Shown: one piece after another, positions 50,627-60,755 of the stretch
Layout of the letters: every line of letters begins with the position of its first letter
Position numbering within the stretch: the stretch's first letter is position 1
NCBI RefSeq assembly: GCF_002104995.1
Contig: NW_024468252.1
Span: forward strand, 868,001-932,000
Reading direction: 5' to 3'
Source: Linderina pennispora
Taxonomy: Eukaryota > Kickxellomycota > Kickxellomycetes > Kickxellales > Kickxellaceae
DNA: 64,000 nucleotides
The notes under the pieces: model-generated
The model's input: the letters and a program-made list of their open reading frames with translations, nothing else
The model's database searches: none
What the model was told of the DNA's origin: nothing
Made by a program: the position numbers and the translations under genes

Positions 50627-52765
50627 TCACCGCTCAAAGACATGCTCCAAATACGCCAGGTAGTCGAAGCCGTTGGTAGCCGAAGGCGACTGGGGCATCA
50701 CCTGCACCAGATACGCAATAGATGGCAGGCGACAAATCCGACATCCTCAGGTCGCCTTCGGTAACGTAGTCCTTGTCGGCAGCAATGACACGGAACGACT
50801 CAAGCAGCTGCTCGGGTGTGGTCTGGTCCTCGGTCAGCTCGACCAGGAACCGGAATATAGATCTCAAAGGTGATGTACCCATTGCCGCCCGTCAGCTGGT
50901 CGTAGAGCGGGGCGAATTCCTCGTCAGAGAAGAAATACCCCAGGCTCTCCATGGCCGTCCTGAATTCGATGTCGTGGAGCACGTTGGTGTCATCGCGGTC
51001 AAAGTGCTTGAAGGTCGACTCGAACTCCTCGAGCTGCGCCGGGGTCAGATTGGTCATGTTGCGGGCGACATTCTGGTTCTCGATGAACTGCGACTTTTTC
51101 TCCAGCGCCTTCATCATCATCTCAATGTCATACTCGAGGTCGCTCACAGAGTACACCGGTGTAGTCGTACTCGTCAATGTTTGCGTCGATGCATTTCTGC
51201 TCAAGCACGCTGACCCGCTTCAGCGCGGCTGACAGGGGCTCGGCAGTAGCATACAGTGCGTCAACGGTGGCCTGCTGGTCGTTGAGATCGCCGCTCAGCG
51301 CCGACAGCCCGCTGGAGATGCTGTTGAGCGTGGCCATGATGCCGTTGGCCTCATCGCCATATGCGCGCTGCAGGCGGTCCTGCGACTCGCGGATACACTG
51401 GTTGATGGTCTTGCGGTGCTTGACCTCGGCCTCCGCCAGCTCGCTCCACGCAGCCTCCAGATCCCGCGGACTCAGCCCAGGCCGTGGCACGAACGGCGAC
51501 AGGTTGTATGTAGCACGCTTGGTCTGGAATGTTGCCCAGCAGCGTGTCGAGCTCAATCTTCTCGTGGGTCCATGGCCGCTTGTCCTTGACCTTGTAGTCG
51601 TTGAAGTCATCCGAGTGCTTGCGCGCGCTGGCATAGGACGTCTCAAACTTGGTGCGCCGCCACTCGTCCTGCTTGGTGTGGATGGCGTCGATAAGCCTGG
51701 CCACGCGGAGCCTCAAAGTCATTCTCCATGTCGTAGACAGACTGCATGACGTCAGTAAACTTGCCCAATCGGCGGCCTGCGGTCTCAGCCTTGTTCAGCG
51801 ATGAAAAGGCGTGGAAGTACTGAGCCACGTAGGTCATGATGGACCGCTCGTCAGGCTTCGTCGTGTCGCACACATCCTCAACATCAAGCAGCTTCGGGAT
51901 GCCCAGGTAGCGCTCGGCAACCTCAAAGGCCAGCGCGGTGTTGCCATGGATGTCGCGCTTGTCCAGGGACGTGGTAGTCGAGCAGGTCAGGGCGGTGGCG
52001 GTGGATCAGCGCGCAGAACGCCAGGCCATCCTGCCAGCTGTACGTAAAGTCCTGCACGTCCACGTCCTGATACGGCGCGGTCTTGCGCTGGCACCACAGC
52101 AGCAGGCCCTCCTTGGCGCTCAGCCCCTCTTCGTTGATGTCAGTCGATGGTGAACCGCAGAATGATGGTCCACACCATGCCCAGAATCAGCTTTGGATTC
52201 GAGTCGACAATGTCCTCGGCGCCGATATTTGTCAGGCTGATGCCGCGCATACGGATGTAGTCCAGGGCCAGGTTGACGTTCTCCACCTTCTGGATGCGCA
52301 TGCGCGGGGTCCGGTTGTACCGCCCCAGGCGCTCGTCGCCGATTATCTCCAGTAGATGAATGAGCGCTGTGCCGTCGTGGAAGTCTGTGCAAATGTTGTT
52401 GAGCGCGCCTAGCGAGTTTTCTGACAGTCGGGCGTTTACCCTAGTGAAGTAGTGTGCAGGATTAGTTGTGCGAAGCAGCAGCATGCGCGTCGTATGTGTG
52501 GAGAGCGAGACACAAGGACGCTTACCATTTTGTGAAGGCTAGGTACGCGCAGCAGGAACAAAGGCCGTTGGCGGCGGCGATGCCAGTGGCGGGCAGCAAC
52601 GGAGGTCATACAATGGAGAGCGCTGTTAGTGTATGTGTGCCGAAGGGACCGTCGATAGGACCATGCATACTTACTCTTTGCCTGCACCGACTCCCATGTC
52701 TTGTCTGCCGACGGGGCGGGCGCAAAGGACGAGCGAGGCTCGCTGACTGGTCTTGTGCAGAGCAT
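50627..52765 (-). CDS. AIN1: Alpha-actinin (AIN1-like actin crosslinker), three or more exons, seven +1 breaks
   Basis: Exon 1 (52675-52765) ends [10 protein letters not shown]; a 13-base micro-exon (52526-52538) and exon 3 (from 52440) complete KTFTKWVNARL, the classic start of calponin-homology domain 1. CH1 ([20 protein letters not shown]) and CH2 ([35 protein letters not shown]) form the actin-binding domain. Spectrin-like helices follow, then a C-terminal EF-hand region ([43 protein letters not shown]). It crosslinks actin at the contractile ring. The frame after exon 3 steps seven times by one extra base (near 52140, 51965, 51720, 51530, 51165, 50860 and 50740). Confidence 0.9.
52526..52538 (-). 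other. 13-base micro-exon of alpha-actinin
   Basis: CCTTCACAAAATG is bounded by TAG upstream and GTAAGC downstream. It joins AAG-A to G-GTA in phase, giving K-T-F-T-K-W-V, the most conserved CH-domain motif. Flanking introns are 52539-52674 and 52441-52525. Confidence 0.75.
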
Positions 52766-53249
52766 AGTGTGTGGTGGAAGAAACGTCCTTCAATTAAAAG
52801 GAGAGCTCGAATTTCAAACAGAAAACACAGAAACAAAAAAGCGGTAGCAAGAGAAGAAAAAAGAGGGATGCTGAACGGATTTCCTCTCATCTCGCCCTGG
52901 CATATCCCCTCCCCACACATGCGAGCTGGGAGGGATTTTTCTCCTGCCACTGACTCTTTCTCTGACAAGCTTGGGGCAGCGTGTAGAGCAAAAACTCTAA
53001 ATTGTGCGCTCTGCATTGGTAAGACTGTAGAGGTATAGTGCTACCCAGGCACTGCGATGGGCAGGGCAGCGTGCTCAACCCCAATGGAAATCCCGGCTTT
53101 TCGCGCGACTACATGTGTCGACATGAGCGCTGCACTATGAGCAAAGGTGGGCGTCGATGAGAGAGTGCAAGCTTGATGCAAACGCGTGCATGAGATGATC
53201 CACCATATCCGACTGCGCAGCCAGGGGCGTTGCAGGCAGTTGAGATTTA

Positions 53250-54551
53250 TCACTTGGTCAGTATATTCACAAAGGTGTCGGTAAACAGGCAGTTGCGGCT
53301 GCACAGACGCACCTTGAACGGGATGATGCGGTGCTGCAGCAGCGGCATCGTGGCCCACACCAGCACCTCGACGGTGGGCAGCAGGAACCACTGGTTGCAC
53401 ACAGCGCACTGATGGCCGATCGGCAGCTCCAGGTGCTGGGCCTTGAGCGCAGCCGACACGCAGTTGCTGGAGGTTTCTACTGCGGGACCGACAATGCGGC
53501 CGATCGGCGGGCGGGCGTCTTCGAGGCACAGCGCCAGATTGTGCTTGTATGTCTTGAGCTCGGCTCGCGTCAGATGGCGTGCTGCCAGATCGGCCAGCCG
53601 CGGCACGCTTGAATGCGAAACAACCATGAACTGCCGCAGCAGCTCTGATTTCACACCCTGCCAGCACTCTACGCAGCGCAGCTTCCATTTCCGGTATTTG
53701 CCGGCGCGCGCTCGGTGTATAGTGGGCCGGGTCCAGGAACGGGTTGGCCGCCAGGTTCAGGATCTCGAGCCTGGTCAGCTTGGTCAGCTCGTACGGCAGC
53801 ACCGTTAGCTTGTTGCTGGCCACCGACAGCTCGCGCAGATTGGCCAGGTTGCCGATCTCGGGCGGCAGATGCGTTATACGGTTGTCTGATATCAGCAGCG
53901 TGGTCAGGTTGGTCAGCTCGCACACGGCCATCGGGAAAGGCGCGCAGAGCGGTTCGAGGTCAGCATCAGCTCCAGGTCTGTGGCCAGCGTGTGGCTGGGC
54001 GTCAGCACCACCAGGTCCCTCAGCTCGGCCAGCTCGTCGGGCACCGACTCCAGCTGCAGGTCGCTCAGATCGATCTGCGAGTTGCCGTTCTCCACCGCTT
54101 CCCTGATAACCGCCAGCGCCGCCTCCTCGGCCTCATGGCAGATTGCCAGGTACCTGATTCTGTCCTCGGGCGCCTCGGGCCCGTCGGACTTGTCCTCGAA
54201 GAACAGCCGCCGCCGCATCCGCCGCTGCGAAACCGGCGAGTCCTTTGGCAGGCGCTTGCGGTGCGGCGACAGCTGGAACCGCTCGGTGGGCGGGCTGTGG
54301 AATGGCGGCGAGCCCGGCGGCGACATGTTCTGCGGTGTGACACCAAACACATTGCGGCTGTCCGAGTGCAGCGGCGACTGCAGCGAGTGGGCGCGGTCCA
54401 GGCTCTGGCGCCGCGACTCGGGCGTGTGGTTGGGGTATCCGCTGGTGCTCGCGTTGCGCTGGCCCAGCAGCTGCGGAGTCGCCCGGTGGTAGGCATAGGG
54501 CGAGAGCCCTGGCTGGAGGGGTGCGGTGCCACGGCGGTTGGGCGAGTTCAT
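53250..54551 (-). CDS. Leucine-rich-repeat protein with a C-terminal Cys-pair domain
   Basis: Starts MNSPNRRGTAPLQPGLSPYA. A disordered Ser/Pro/Arg region with potential phosphosites precedes a short LRR array (LSDLQLESVPDELAELRDLV, NRITHLPPEIGNLANLREL, NKLTVLPYELTKLTRLEIL, ending NPFLDP). A distinct C-terminal part has a Cys pair (LRCVECWQGVKSELL) and further Cys (HQCAVCNQWFLLP, RLCSRNCLF) that could bind zinc. Three frame changes (two near 53935-53950, one near 53685) each equal an extra base; after correction the LRR spacing becomes exact (NRLRAFPMAVCELTNL). The family is not identified; a signalling or scaffold role is only a guess. Confidence 0.7.
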
Positions 54552-54843
54552 TGGGAACACATGCAGGAATACAGCAAGATATAGCACGGAAAAATAGTGG
54601 TGGCAGGATGCACAGAGCAAAAAAGAGTGCCAGAATAGCGCATGTGCGGTGCCCAAGCCCTCTTTTAACCCCCTCAATCACGAGGGGCTGCTCTGCCGGT
54701 ACTTTTATCAATCACAGCCAATTATAGCGGGCCGCCGGGTGGGTTTCAAGTGCATCGGATTTTGGCGAAATCCAGGAGGGTTCTCGCTGGACAACGCAGA
54801 AAAGGTGGAGACCGTACTCGTGGGAATCTGCAAAAATTTCTAT

Positions 54844-55347
54844 CTACGAGCGTTTCTTGGAGGCAGCAGTAGGCTGCTTGGGCTTGACCGAGTCCTCGTA
54901 GCTCTTGGCGACGCTGGCCATGTAGCCCTTGGCCAGCACTGCTGCAACCCGCATGACGTAGGCAATCTGGCGGATCTCGTGAACATGCTCCAGGCAGTAC
55001 TCCATGGTCATGTCCCGGTTGGTGGACATGGCGACCTGGCACGACTCGATGTCCGTCATGGTGAAGTCCCTATCGTACGGGATGTACCCAATGTACACAA
55101 ACATGTCGATGAACAGCGCCATGGCGAACCAGCGCACGTGCCCGTGGTCCTTCTTGTGCTGCCCGTAGAACAGAGCGACAGACGACACGGCCATCCAGAT
55201 GTTGTAGAGCACCCACGGCGAGCGGTAGCCGGTGGCGATGCCAAACCCGTGCCAGACGGTCAGCAGGGCAGCGATGATTGCTGCGCCTGTGTTGAGCGGG
55301 ATGCACCCAAGCAGACTGCGAGGCGAGGGGAGGATAGCGCGCAGCAT
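54844..55347 (-). CDS. KEI1: Kei1-like inositolphosphorylceramide synthase subunit
   Basis: Intact 167-residue membrane protein starting MLRAILPSPRSLLGCIPLNT at ATG 55347. The N-terminal motif P-x-SLLG-x-IPL-x-TG followed by a hydrophobic helix resembles the Kei1 start. Two further hydrophobic segments (WVLYNIWMAVSSVALFY, FAMALFIDMFVYIGY) and a C-terminal helix VMRVAAVLAKGYMASVAKSY with a basic tail fit the family outline. Kei1 partners Aur1 in the Golgi to make IPC from ceramide and PI. The middle part is divergent, so the assignment is probable rather than certain. Confidence 0.55.
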   Translation of the reverse strand: MLRAILPSPRSLLGCIPLNTGAAIIAALLTVWHGFGIATGYRSPWVLYNIWMAVSSVALFYGQHKKDHGHVRWFAMALFIDMFVYIGYIPYDRDFTMTDIESCQVAMSTNRDMTMEYCLEHVHEIRQIAYVMRVAAVLAKGYMASVAKSYEDSVKPKQPTAASKKRS

Positions 55348-55559
55348 TGTACGATTGTGAGGATTAGGAAGTTGGGATAAAAATATCAAAAACAGCAAAG
55401 TCTTGGGGAGGAGATGGAAAGCACAAAGCCAAGAGTCCGGACATCGGCCACTGGCTAAAAAGGTCTCCATGTGCTCTCCACGCTGGACTTTTGGGCGAAA
55501 ATCAGCTCGACTAAAAAGGGGGAGGCAGAGGACGCTCTCTGACGATTCGCTCTCTTGGC

Positions 55560-55577
55560 TTTTTTTTTTTTTTTTTT
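55560..55577 (+). repeat. Run of 18 T
   Basis: Uninterrupted T18, 70 bases before the ATG of the tandem-PH gene. It is the longest homopolymer in the window and probably part of its leader. Confidence 0.9.
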
Positions 55578-55647
55578 AATTTCACCCCTTCTTTATTTAT
55601 TCCTCTGCATTTCCAACCCGTTAATTTCTTCTCTTGTATATGACATA

Positions 55648-57742
55648 ATGGCAAACACAGCGTCGTCCGCAATGCCCCTGCCCGTCAAGGACTCGGCCGC
55701 ACAGGTAAGCAGGCGCCGGTTATCTCTCGGCACGCACGGGCAATAGCGCAGCAGCAAAAAACAAAGAACTAAGCGCATACCCCTGCTAGGCTATTTCCAA
55801 TGGCGAACCGGTGCTGACGTTTGCGCCGTCGACGCGGTTCTCACCGCCGCCCATCGCCCGCCGACGCACAGCATCATCGCATGACTCAGACGAGCAGGAC
55901 ACCGACCCCGATGACCTGGTGGCCAGCCAAACAGACCTTGCGCGGGAGCAGCTGAAGCGAGACGTGGTCGGGCCCGGCCTGGTAAAGGAGAAGGAGGTCA
56001 AGTGCGGGTTCCTCGCAAAGCGCACCGGAGGGGCCGGCAAGGTAAGGGGCAGCCAGATATAGAGAGGGCAGCAGGACGATCAGCGCAGAGGGGTTGTCAG
56101 TGGTTGACTAACAGACGGGCAAACTTGGATTCTTCTTTTTAGACGTGGAACAAGCGGTGGTGCGTGCTGCGGCTGCAGTCATTGTCGATATACAAAAACA
56201 ACAGCGAGTACAAGCTGAAGCGCATAATCCGGGTCGACGAGATCGTCAGCGTGAAGCCCATTGAGAAGCGCAACCGGCCGTTCGCCTTTATGGTGACCAC
56301 CAACGACCGCAGCTTCTACTTTGACGCATCTAGCAGCCAGGAGCTGGACAGCTGGCTCGAGGCAGTGCAGCGCGCCATCGATATCGTCAATGGCCAGGAC
56401 GGGCGGGAATCGGATGAGACAGTGCGCCGGCAATTTGCCACGGCCTCGCGCGCATTATCGCCACAGGCAACTACTGCCCAGGCTACTGCTGGCGACTTCT
56501 TTTCGCTGCCGGCTGCAGGCAACCAGCGCCGCTCCAGCGGTATGGCCAGAGCAGTGCACACCATCTTCGAAGGTAGGTCGTTGTTGCGAACTGTGTTGGT
56601 CGTTCAGAGCCAGCATGTGGCCCCGGTAGTTCTTGCTGAGGATTTGCATTTGGTGATGACAGAGGCGTGGGTGTCAACCAGCAGCACGTATCGTATGCGC
56701 TGGCAAGGAGGAACATCCAGGCTGTCAGCTTTCCAGCGCACATGATAGGCGGCAGCCGAAACGCCCCATGCACGGCAAGTAGAGACGCCATTATTGACCA
56801 CCCCCTCCATCCCCTCCATACCTGCCCGTATGTGGGGGTGAATTATTACACCTCTCCCCGCGCCCCTCTCCTTGCTGGCGAATGGCCATTGCAGCATGTC
56901 ACCTGGGGCGGCGCATCCCTGAGCTACAAGACAAAAGACACGCAATGGCTCCTGCATGCTGAGCATCCTGTTCCATCCTTGTAGGCAGTGCCGACGACAG
57001 AAACATCTACTCGGAGCCCAGCACGTCGCCCGACCTTATCCCTGTGGCTGCTGTAAAGAGCACATCGATGCCCAGCGACGCACACCAGGGTCTGTGCATT
57101 GACACCAATCCGCATGTGCTGAAGCAGCAGGGGACTGGGCAGCTTGCAGCGGAGGAGACAGACGCGGTCACTGCATTCCCGCCCGGTATCAACCCGGAGA
57201 GCGAGGCAGCGCCCGTGCTCGACGACGAAGAGGAAGACGACGAGCCCAACTTCAACACCGACCATCGGCGCGAGATCGAGGACAAGCTGGCCGACGACCA
57301 GGTCATCCTCAGCGGATACCTGCTGAAGCAGGACAAGCTGAAGCAGTGGCGCAAGCGGTGGTTCGTGCTGAGGCGCAACACCCTGTCATACTACCACAGC
57401 AGCAAGGAGTACGAGCTGAAGCAGATTATGCGCCGGGAGGATGTCCACTCGGTGCGCGAACCCGACCCATGCACAGCCAAGGCAAAGTCGCTGCACCGCG
57501 GCTACTTCAAGATCGTCACCACGAAGCGCAGCTACTGGATTGCCCACGACAACAACGCCATGGCTGGCGCCTGGTTCAAGGCCCTGGAGCAGTGGAAGGC
57601 TGGCACCATTGACATGTCGTCGCAGGCGGTCAAGCTGGCCAAGAAGCTGGCCAGCCTTGACCCAGCTGAGGGCGCACCCGGCCACCCGCATGGCCCGTCG
57701 GGCGCCCGCCAGCGCCGTCGCAGCAGTGCTGCCAACTTCTGA
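55648..57742 (+). CDS. Tandem pleckstrin-homology (PH) domain protein, four exons, intact
   Basis: Exons 55648-55704, 55790-56041, 56143-56572 and 56985-57742 join in phase with standard GT-AG ends. PH1 is split by an intron (KCGFLAKRTGGAGK / TWNKRWCVLRLQSLSIY ... FYFDASSSQELDSWLEAVQR). PH2 is in the last exon (LSGYLLKQDKLKQWRKRWFV, LRRNTLSYYHSSKEY ... YWIAHDNNAMAGAWFKALEQ). Each has the KxnKRWFVLR strand and the final Trp helix. A Ser-rich and acidic linker separates them. Two PH domains and little else recall Opy1- or TAPP-like phosphoinositide binders at membranes. The ligand is unknown; basic residues in both beta1-beta2 loops favour phosphoinositides. Confidence 0.85.
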
Positions 57743-57945
57743 TTAATCCCCCTTTGTAAGTAAATTATTTTCCTTAGCCGCTGCTTGCTCTCACTAGAGA
57801 GCGCCGTTCGATCGGCCAAATTGTTGTCCCACGTCCAGTGACCGGACAGGACACAAGGAATTGGAAGCCAGACCTTTCTTGCTGCTGCTTTCATCTTCTG
57901 GAGACCTATTATTTTTCCAGCTCTTGAAAAAAATTTTATTCTGAA

Positions 57946-58993
57946 ATGTCTGACCACAGTGTACAGGACCAGACCGGCGAGTCGTCGGAGGCCGGCAGGC
58001 AGAAGCCAAAGAAGGAGGACATTGGCGAGCTTGTGGCCAAGGCCTGCCGCAACGAAGCGGTTCAAGAAGGTGCCGCTGACGCCCGAGTATCTGCAGGAGG
58101 ACTATGAGCAGAACATGCTGGGCACAACCGCCGGGTTCTTTTGCGCGATCTGGGCCGGCACCCTGCTGAGCGAGCCGCTGGCCAGCTCCTTCACATCGTT
58201 TGACTACCCCGATGTGGACGTCGACGGCTACTACTACTTTGGCGGCAAGGACATCGCGCTGAGCCTGCTGCTCGCCAGCAAGCTGCTGTTTGTGCGCGCC
58301 CTGCTGTTCCGCTACGTTCTGCGGCCCCTGCTGCGTGCGTGCGGTGTCACGACCTTTGAGCGGCGGCAGCAGATCGCAGAGCACCTGTACCTGGCCGCTG
58401 TCTCGGGCGTGTCGGTGCTGGCTGGCGCCTATTTCGCTCTGCCGCTGGTAGAGGGAGTCGAGGGCGTGTGGAGCGGGTACCCGTCACTCAGCGTGCCGTT
58501 TGCCGCCAAGGTGTTTGTGGTCACGCAGGCTGCGTACCGCATCTCGGAGCTGGCTGTCTTGTACTTTGAGGGCGAGAGCCGCCAGGACTACTACGATCAC
58601 GCCATCGTCCTCTATCTGACTGCCGGGCTTATCGCCTGCGCTGGCCGTCTGGGCCTGGTTGGCTTCGCCGGTGCCGTGGCGGTCTGCATTGACCTGCCGG
58701 TGCTCTGCTCGGCTGCCGCGCGTATCACGGGCATCGGCTTCGGGGCGGCCAAGATGGCGGCCATCGCCGTCCGCTGTGCTGTGCTCCCGTTGCTGGCGCT
58801 CAGCACAGCCAGGGGCGCACCCGAGGTCCTGGCTGAGGGCAACCCCGACGAGGGTCTGCTGTGGACGCAGGGCATGCGGATCACGTTCCTGTCGACGCTT
58901 TTCGTCGTCCTGGCCCTTGGCATCAACGAGGCCATTGGCGCCAAGGCCGAGGAGACCACAAAGGCTGTGGCCCGTGGCAAGAAGGACCAGTGA
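57946..58993 (+). CDS. Multi-pass membrane protein, TLC-like, without the catalytic His pair
   Basis: A charged N-terminus (MSDHSVQDQTGESSEAG, KKEDIGELVAKACR) is followed, after one +1 break near 58053, by KRFKKVPLTPEYLQEDYEQN and about six hydrophobic segments. The core LAVLYFEGESRQDYYDHAIV, then LYLTAGL...AVAVCIDLPVLC, lines up with the TLC core of the ceramide synthase 1 kb downstream (LLIEEPRKDFLVMGIHHIVT ... VLVCMDVADIFLS). The His-His dipeptide needed by ceramide synthases is replaced by His-Ala. It ends in a basic GKKDQ tail, like the synthase. It may be a non-catalytic TLC relative or synthase partner. The alignment was done by eye, so the relation is an inference. Confidence 0.6.
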
Positions 58994-59352
58994 GCCAGGA
59001 TTATCTGCTCGGATTAGCCGGCGCTGTGCGACAATTTTTTACCTAGCCATTTTATTGCAGCCTGCCAATCACATGGATGTTGTGTTTTCCCCATCGCCCA
59101 CATCGCCAGCCCAGCAGCAAGAGGGGTACGGTTCGCGGCAGCCCGACGGGATCCCGCCCAGCGCTGCAATGAGCGAGTTTCAACAATGAAGCCGCTCCTG
59201 CAGCGTCCGCCTCTCAGCACTGGCAGATCCTCCTCCATGGCTGCCTCCTCGAACGAGCCTTTTTCTCTTGTTTCCTTTTTTCTCTCCTTACCCATTCCAG
59301 CTTGTCTCTCCGTTTCTTCGCCTCCGTACCCGACAACAATAGCAACGTTCGA

Positions 59353-60562
59353 ATGACCAGCCCTGTGAAGCTCAAGGAGCCCTCGTACTTTGAGGCCAAG
59401 GCTGCGCGCGAGGCCGCCGCCAGGAATTCCACTCCACTTCGCAAGGCATGCCAGTGGATTGTCAACAACCAAATTGGTAAGCCAGACTTGTAGTCAGCCA
59501 GACAGCAAAGGCTATGTCTGCCAGAGCCATTGAACCTCCCCGCTGCTAACACGCTGCCTCTGTAGTTGGGTCGCTGGCGGCGCTGGCTGCCATCCACGGC
59601 TACGACTTTGTCACTGGCGGCAAGTCGGCGATGGTGCACCTGCAAAACCAGATTCCGGGCGATGCCCAGGGCCGGTACATGCGTGGACTGAACGACGTGT
59701 GGTACATCATGCACTGGGTGGTTCTGTTCACGCTAATCCGCGCCACCGTCATGTACAAGATCCTCGAGCCCTTCGTCAAGTGGTGGGGCGTCAGGTCGGC
59801 GCGCAAGATTACGCGGTTCTCGGAGCAAGGCTGGTTGACCATCTTCTACATCGTGTCGAGCTCGGCTGGCCTGTTCGTGATGTCGCATGAGCCCCACTGG
59901 ATGAACACCAAGCACTTCTGGATCAACTACCCCGAGGGCCACAAGCAGATGAGCTACCTGATGAAGTCGTACTACCTGATCCAGATGGGCTTCTGGTTCC
60001 AGCAGATCTTTGTGCTGCTGATCGAGGAGCCACGCAAGGACTTTTTGGTCATGGGCATCCACCACATCGTCACCTGCAATCTGCTAGGCCTGGTCGCTCT
60101 ACGCCAACTTTGTGCGCATCGGCAATGCCGTCCTGGTGTGCATGGATGTGGCCGACATCTTCCTGAGCGGCACAAAGTGCCTGCGCTACCTGGGATTCGA
60201 GAATCTCGCCGTCGGCTCGTTTGTGGTGCTCATGGGCTCGTGGATGTATACGCGCCACTATCTGTACGGCAAGATCCTGTACAGCGTGTATTTTGAGTCG
60301 AACGCCATCCTCGATGACTCGATCTTCAACCCCGCCAACGGCAGCGTGTACCGCCGCGACATCATCCTGATGTTCTTTCGCGCTGCTGGCCACTCTGCAA
60401 GGCCTGCTGTTCTACTGGCTCTTCCTCCTCTTCCGCATCATCTACCGCATTGCCTTCCAGGGCAACCTCGATGACAGCCGCAGCGATTCGGAGGACGGCA
60501 GCGACAGCGACGATGGCAGCCACAGCTCGAAGAAGCCTGCCACCACCAAAAAGAACCAGTAA
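59353..60562 (+). CDS. LAG1: Ceramide synthase (LAG1/LAC1, TLC domain)
   Basis: Exon 1 (59353-59476) encodes MTSPVKLKEPSYFEAKAARE. Exon 2 (from 59566) continues VGSLAALAAIHGYDFVTGG. The TLC domain is complete: KITRFSEQGWLTIFYIVSSS, FWINYPEGHKQMSYLMKSYY, EEPRKDFLVMGIHHIVTCNL with the catalytic His pair, NAVLVCMDVADIFLSGTKCL and GSWMYTRHYLYGKILY. The tail is acidic and Ser-rich with phosphosite-like SDSEDGSDSDDGS, then KKNQ. The enzyme N-acylates sphingoid bases with fatty acyl-CoA in the ER. Two +1 breaks near 60102 and 60380 shift the frame inside the last helices; the corrected stop is at 60562. Confidence 0.93.
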
Positions 60563-60755
60563 AGGATCTAATAAATTTTCAGCATGTAATCCGGTTTTTT
60601 CTTCCAGCTCCCCCATGTCCACGTGTCACCATAGTTTGTTGATGACATAGGTGACGGCTACCTTTTTGCTGTAGTAAGCAGGTTTTATGGCCCACCCCCA
60701 CATCTCTGCGTCTCTTCCTCGCTCTCCGTACATTTCCAGACTACTCTTTTGATTC

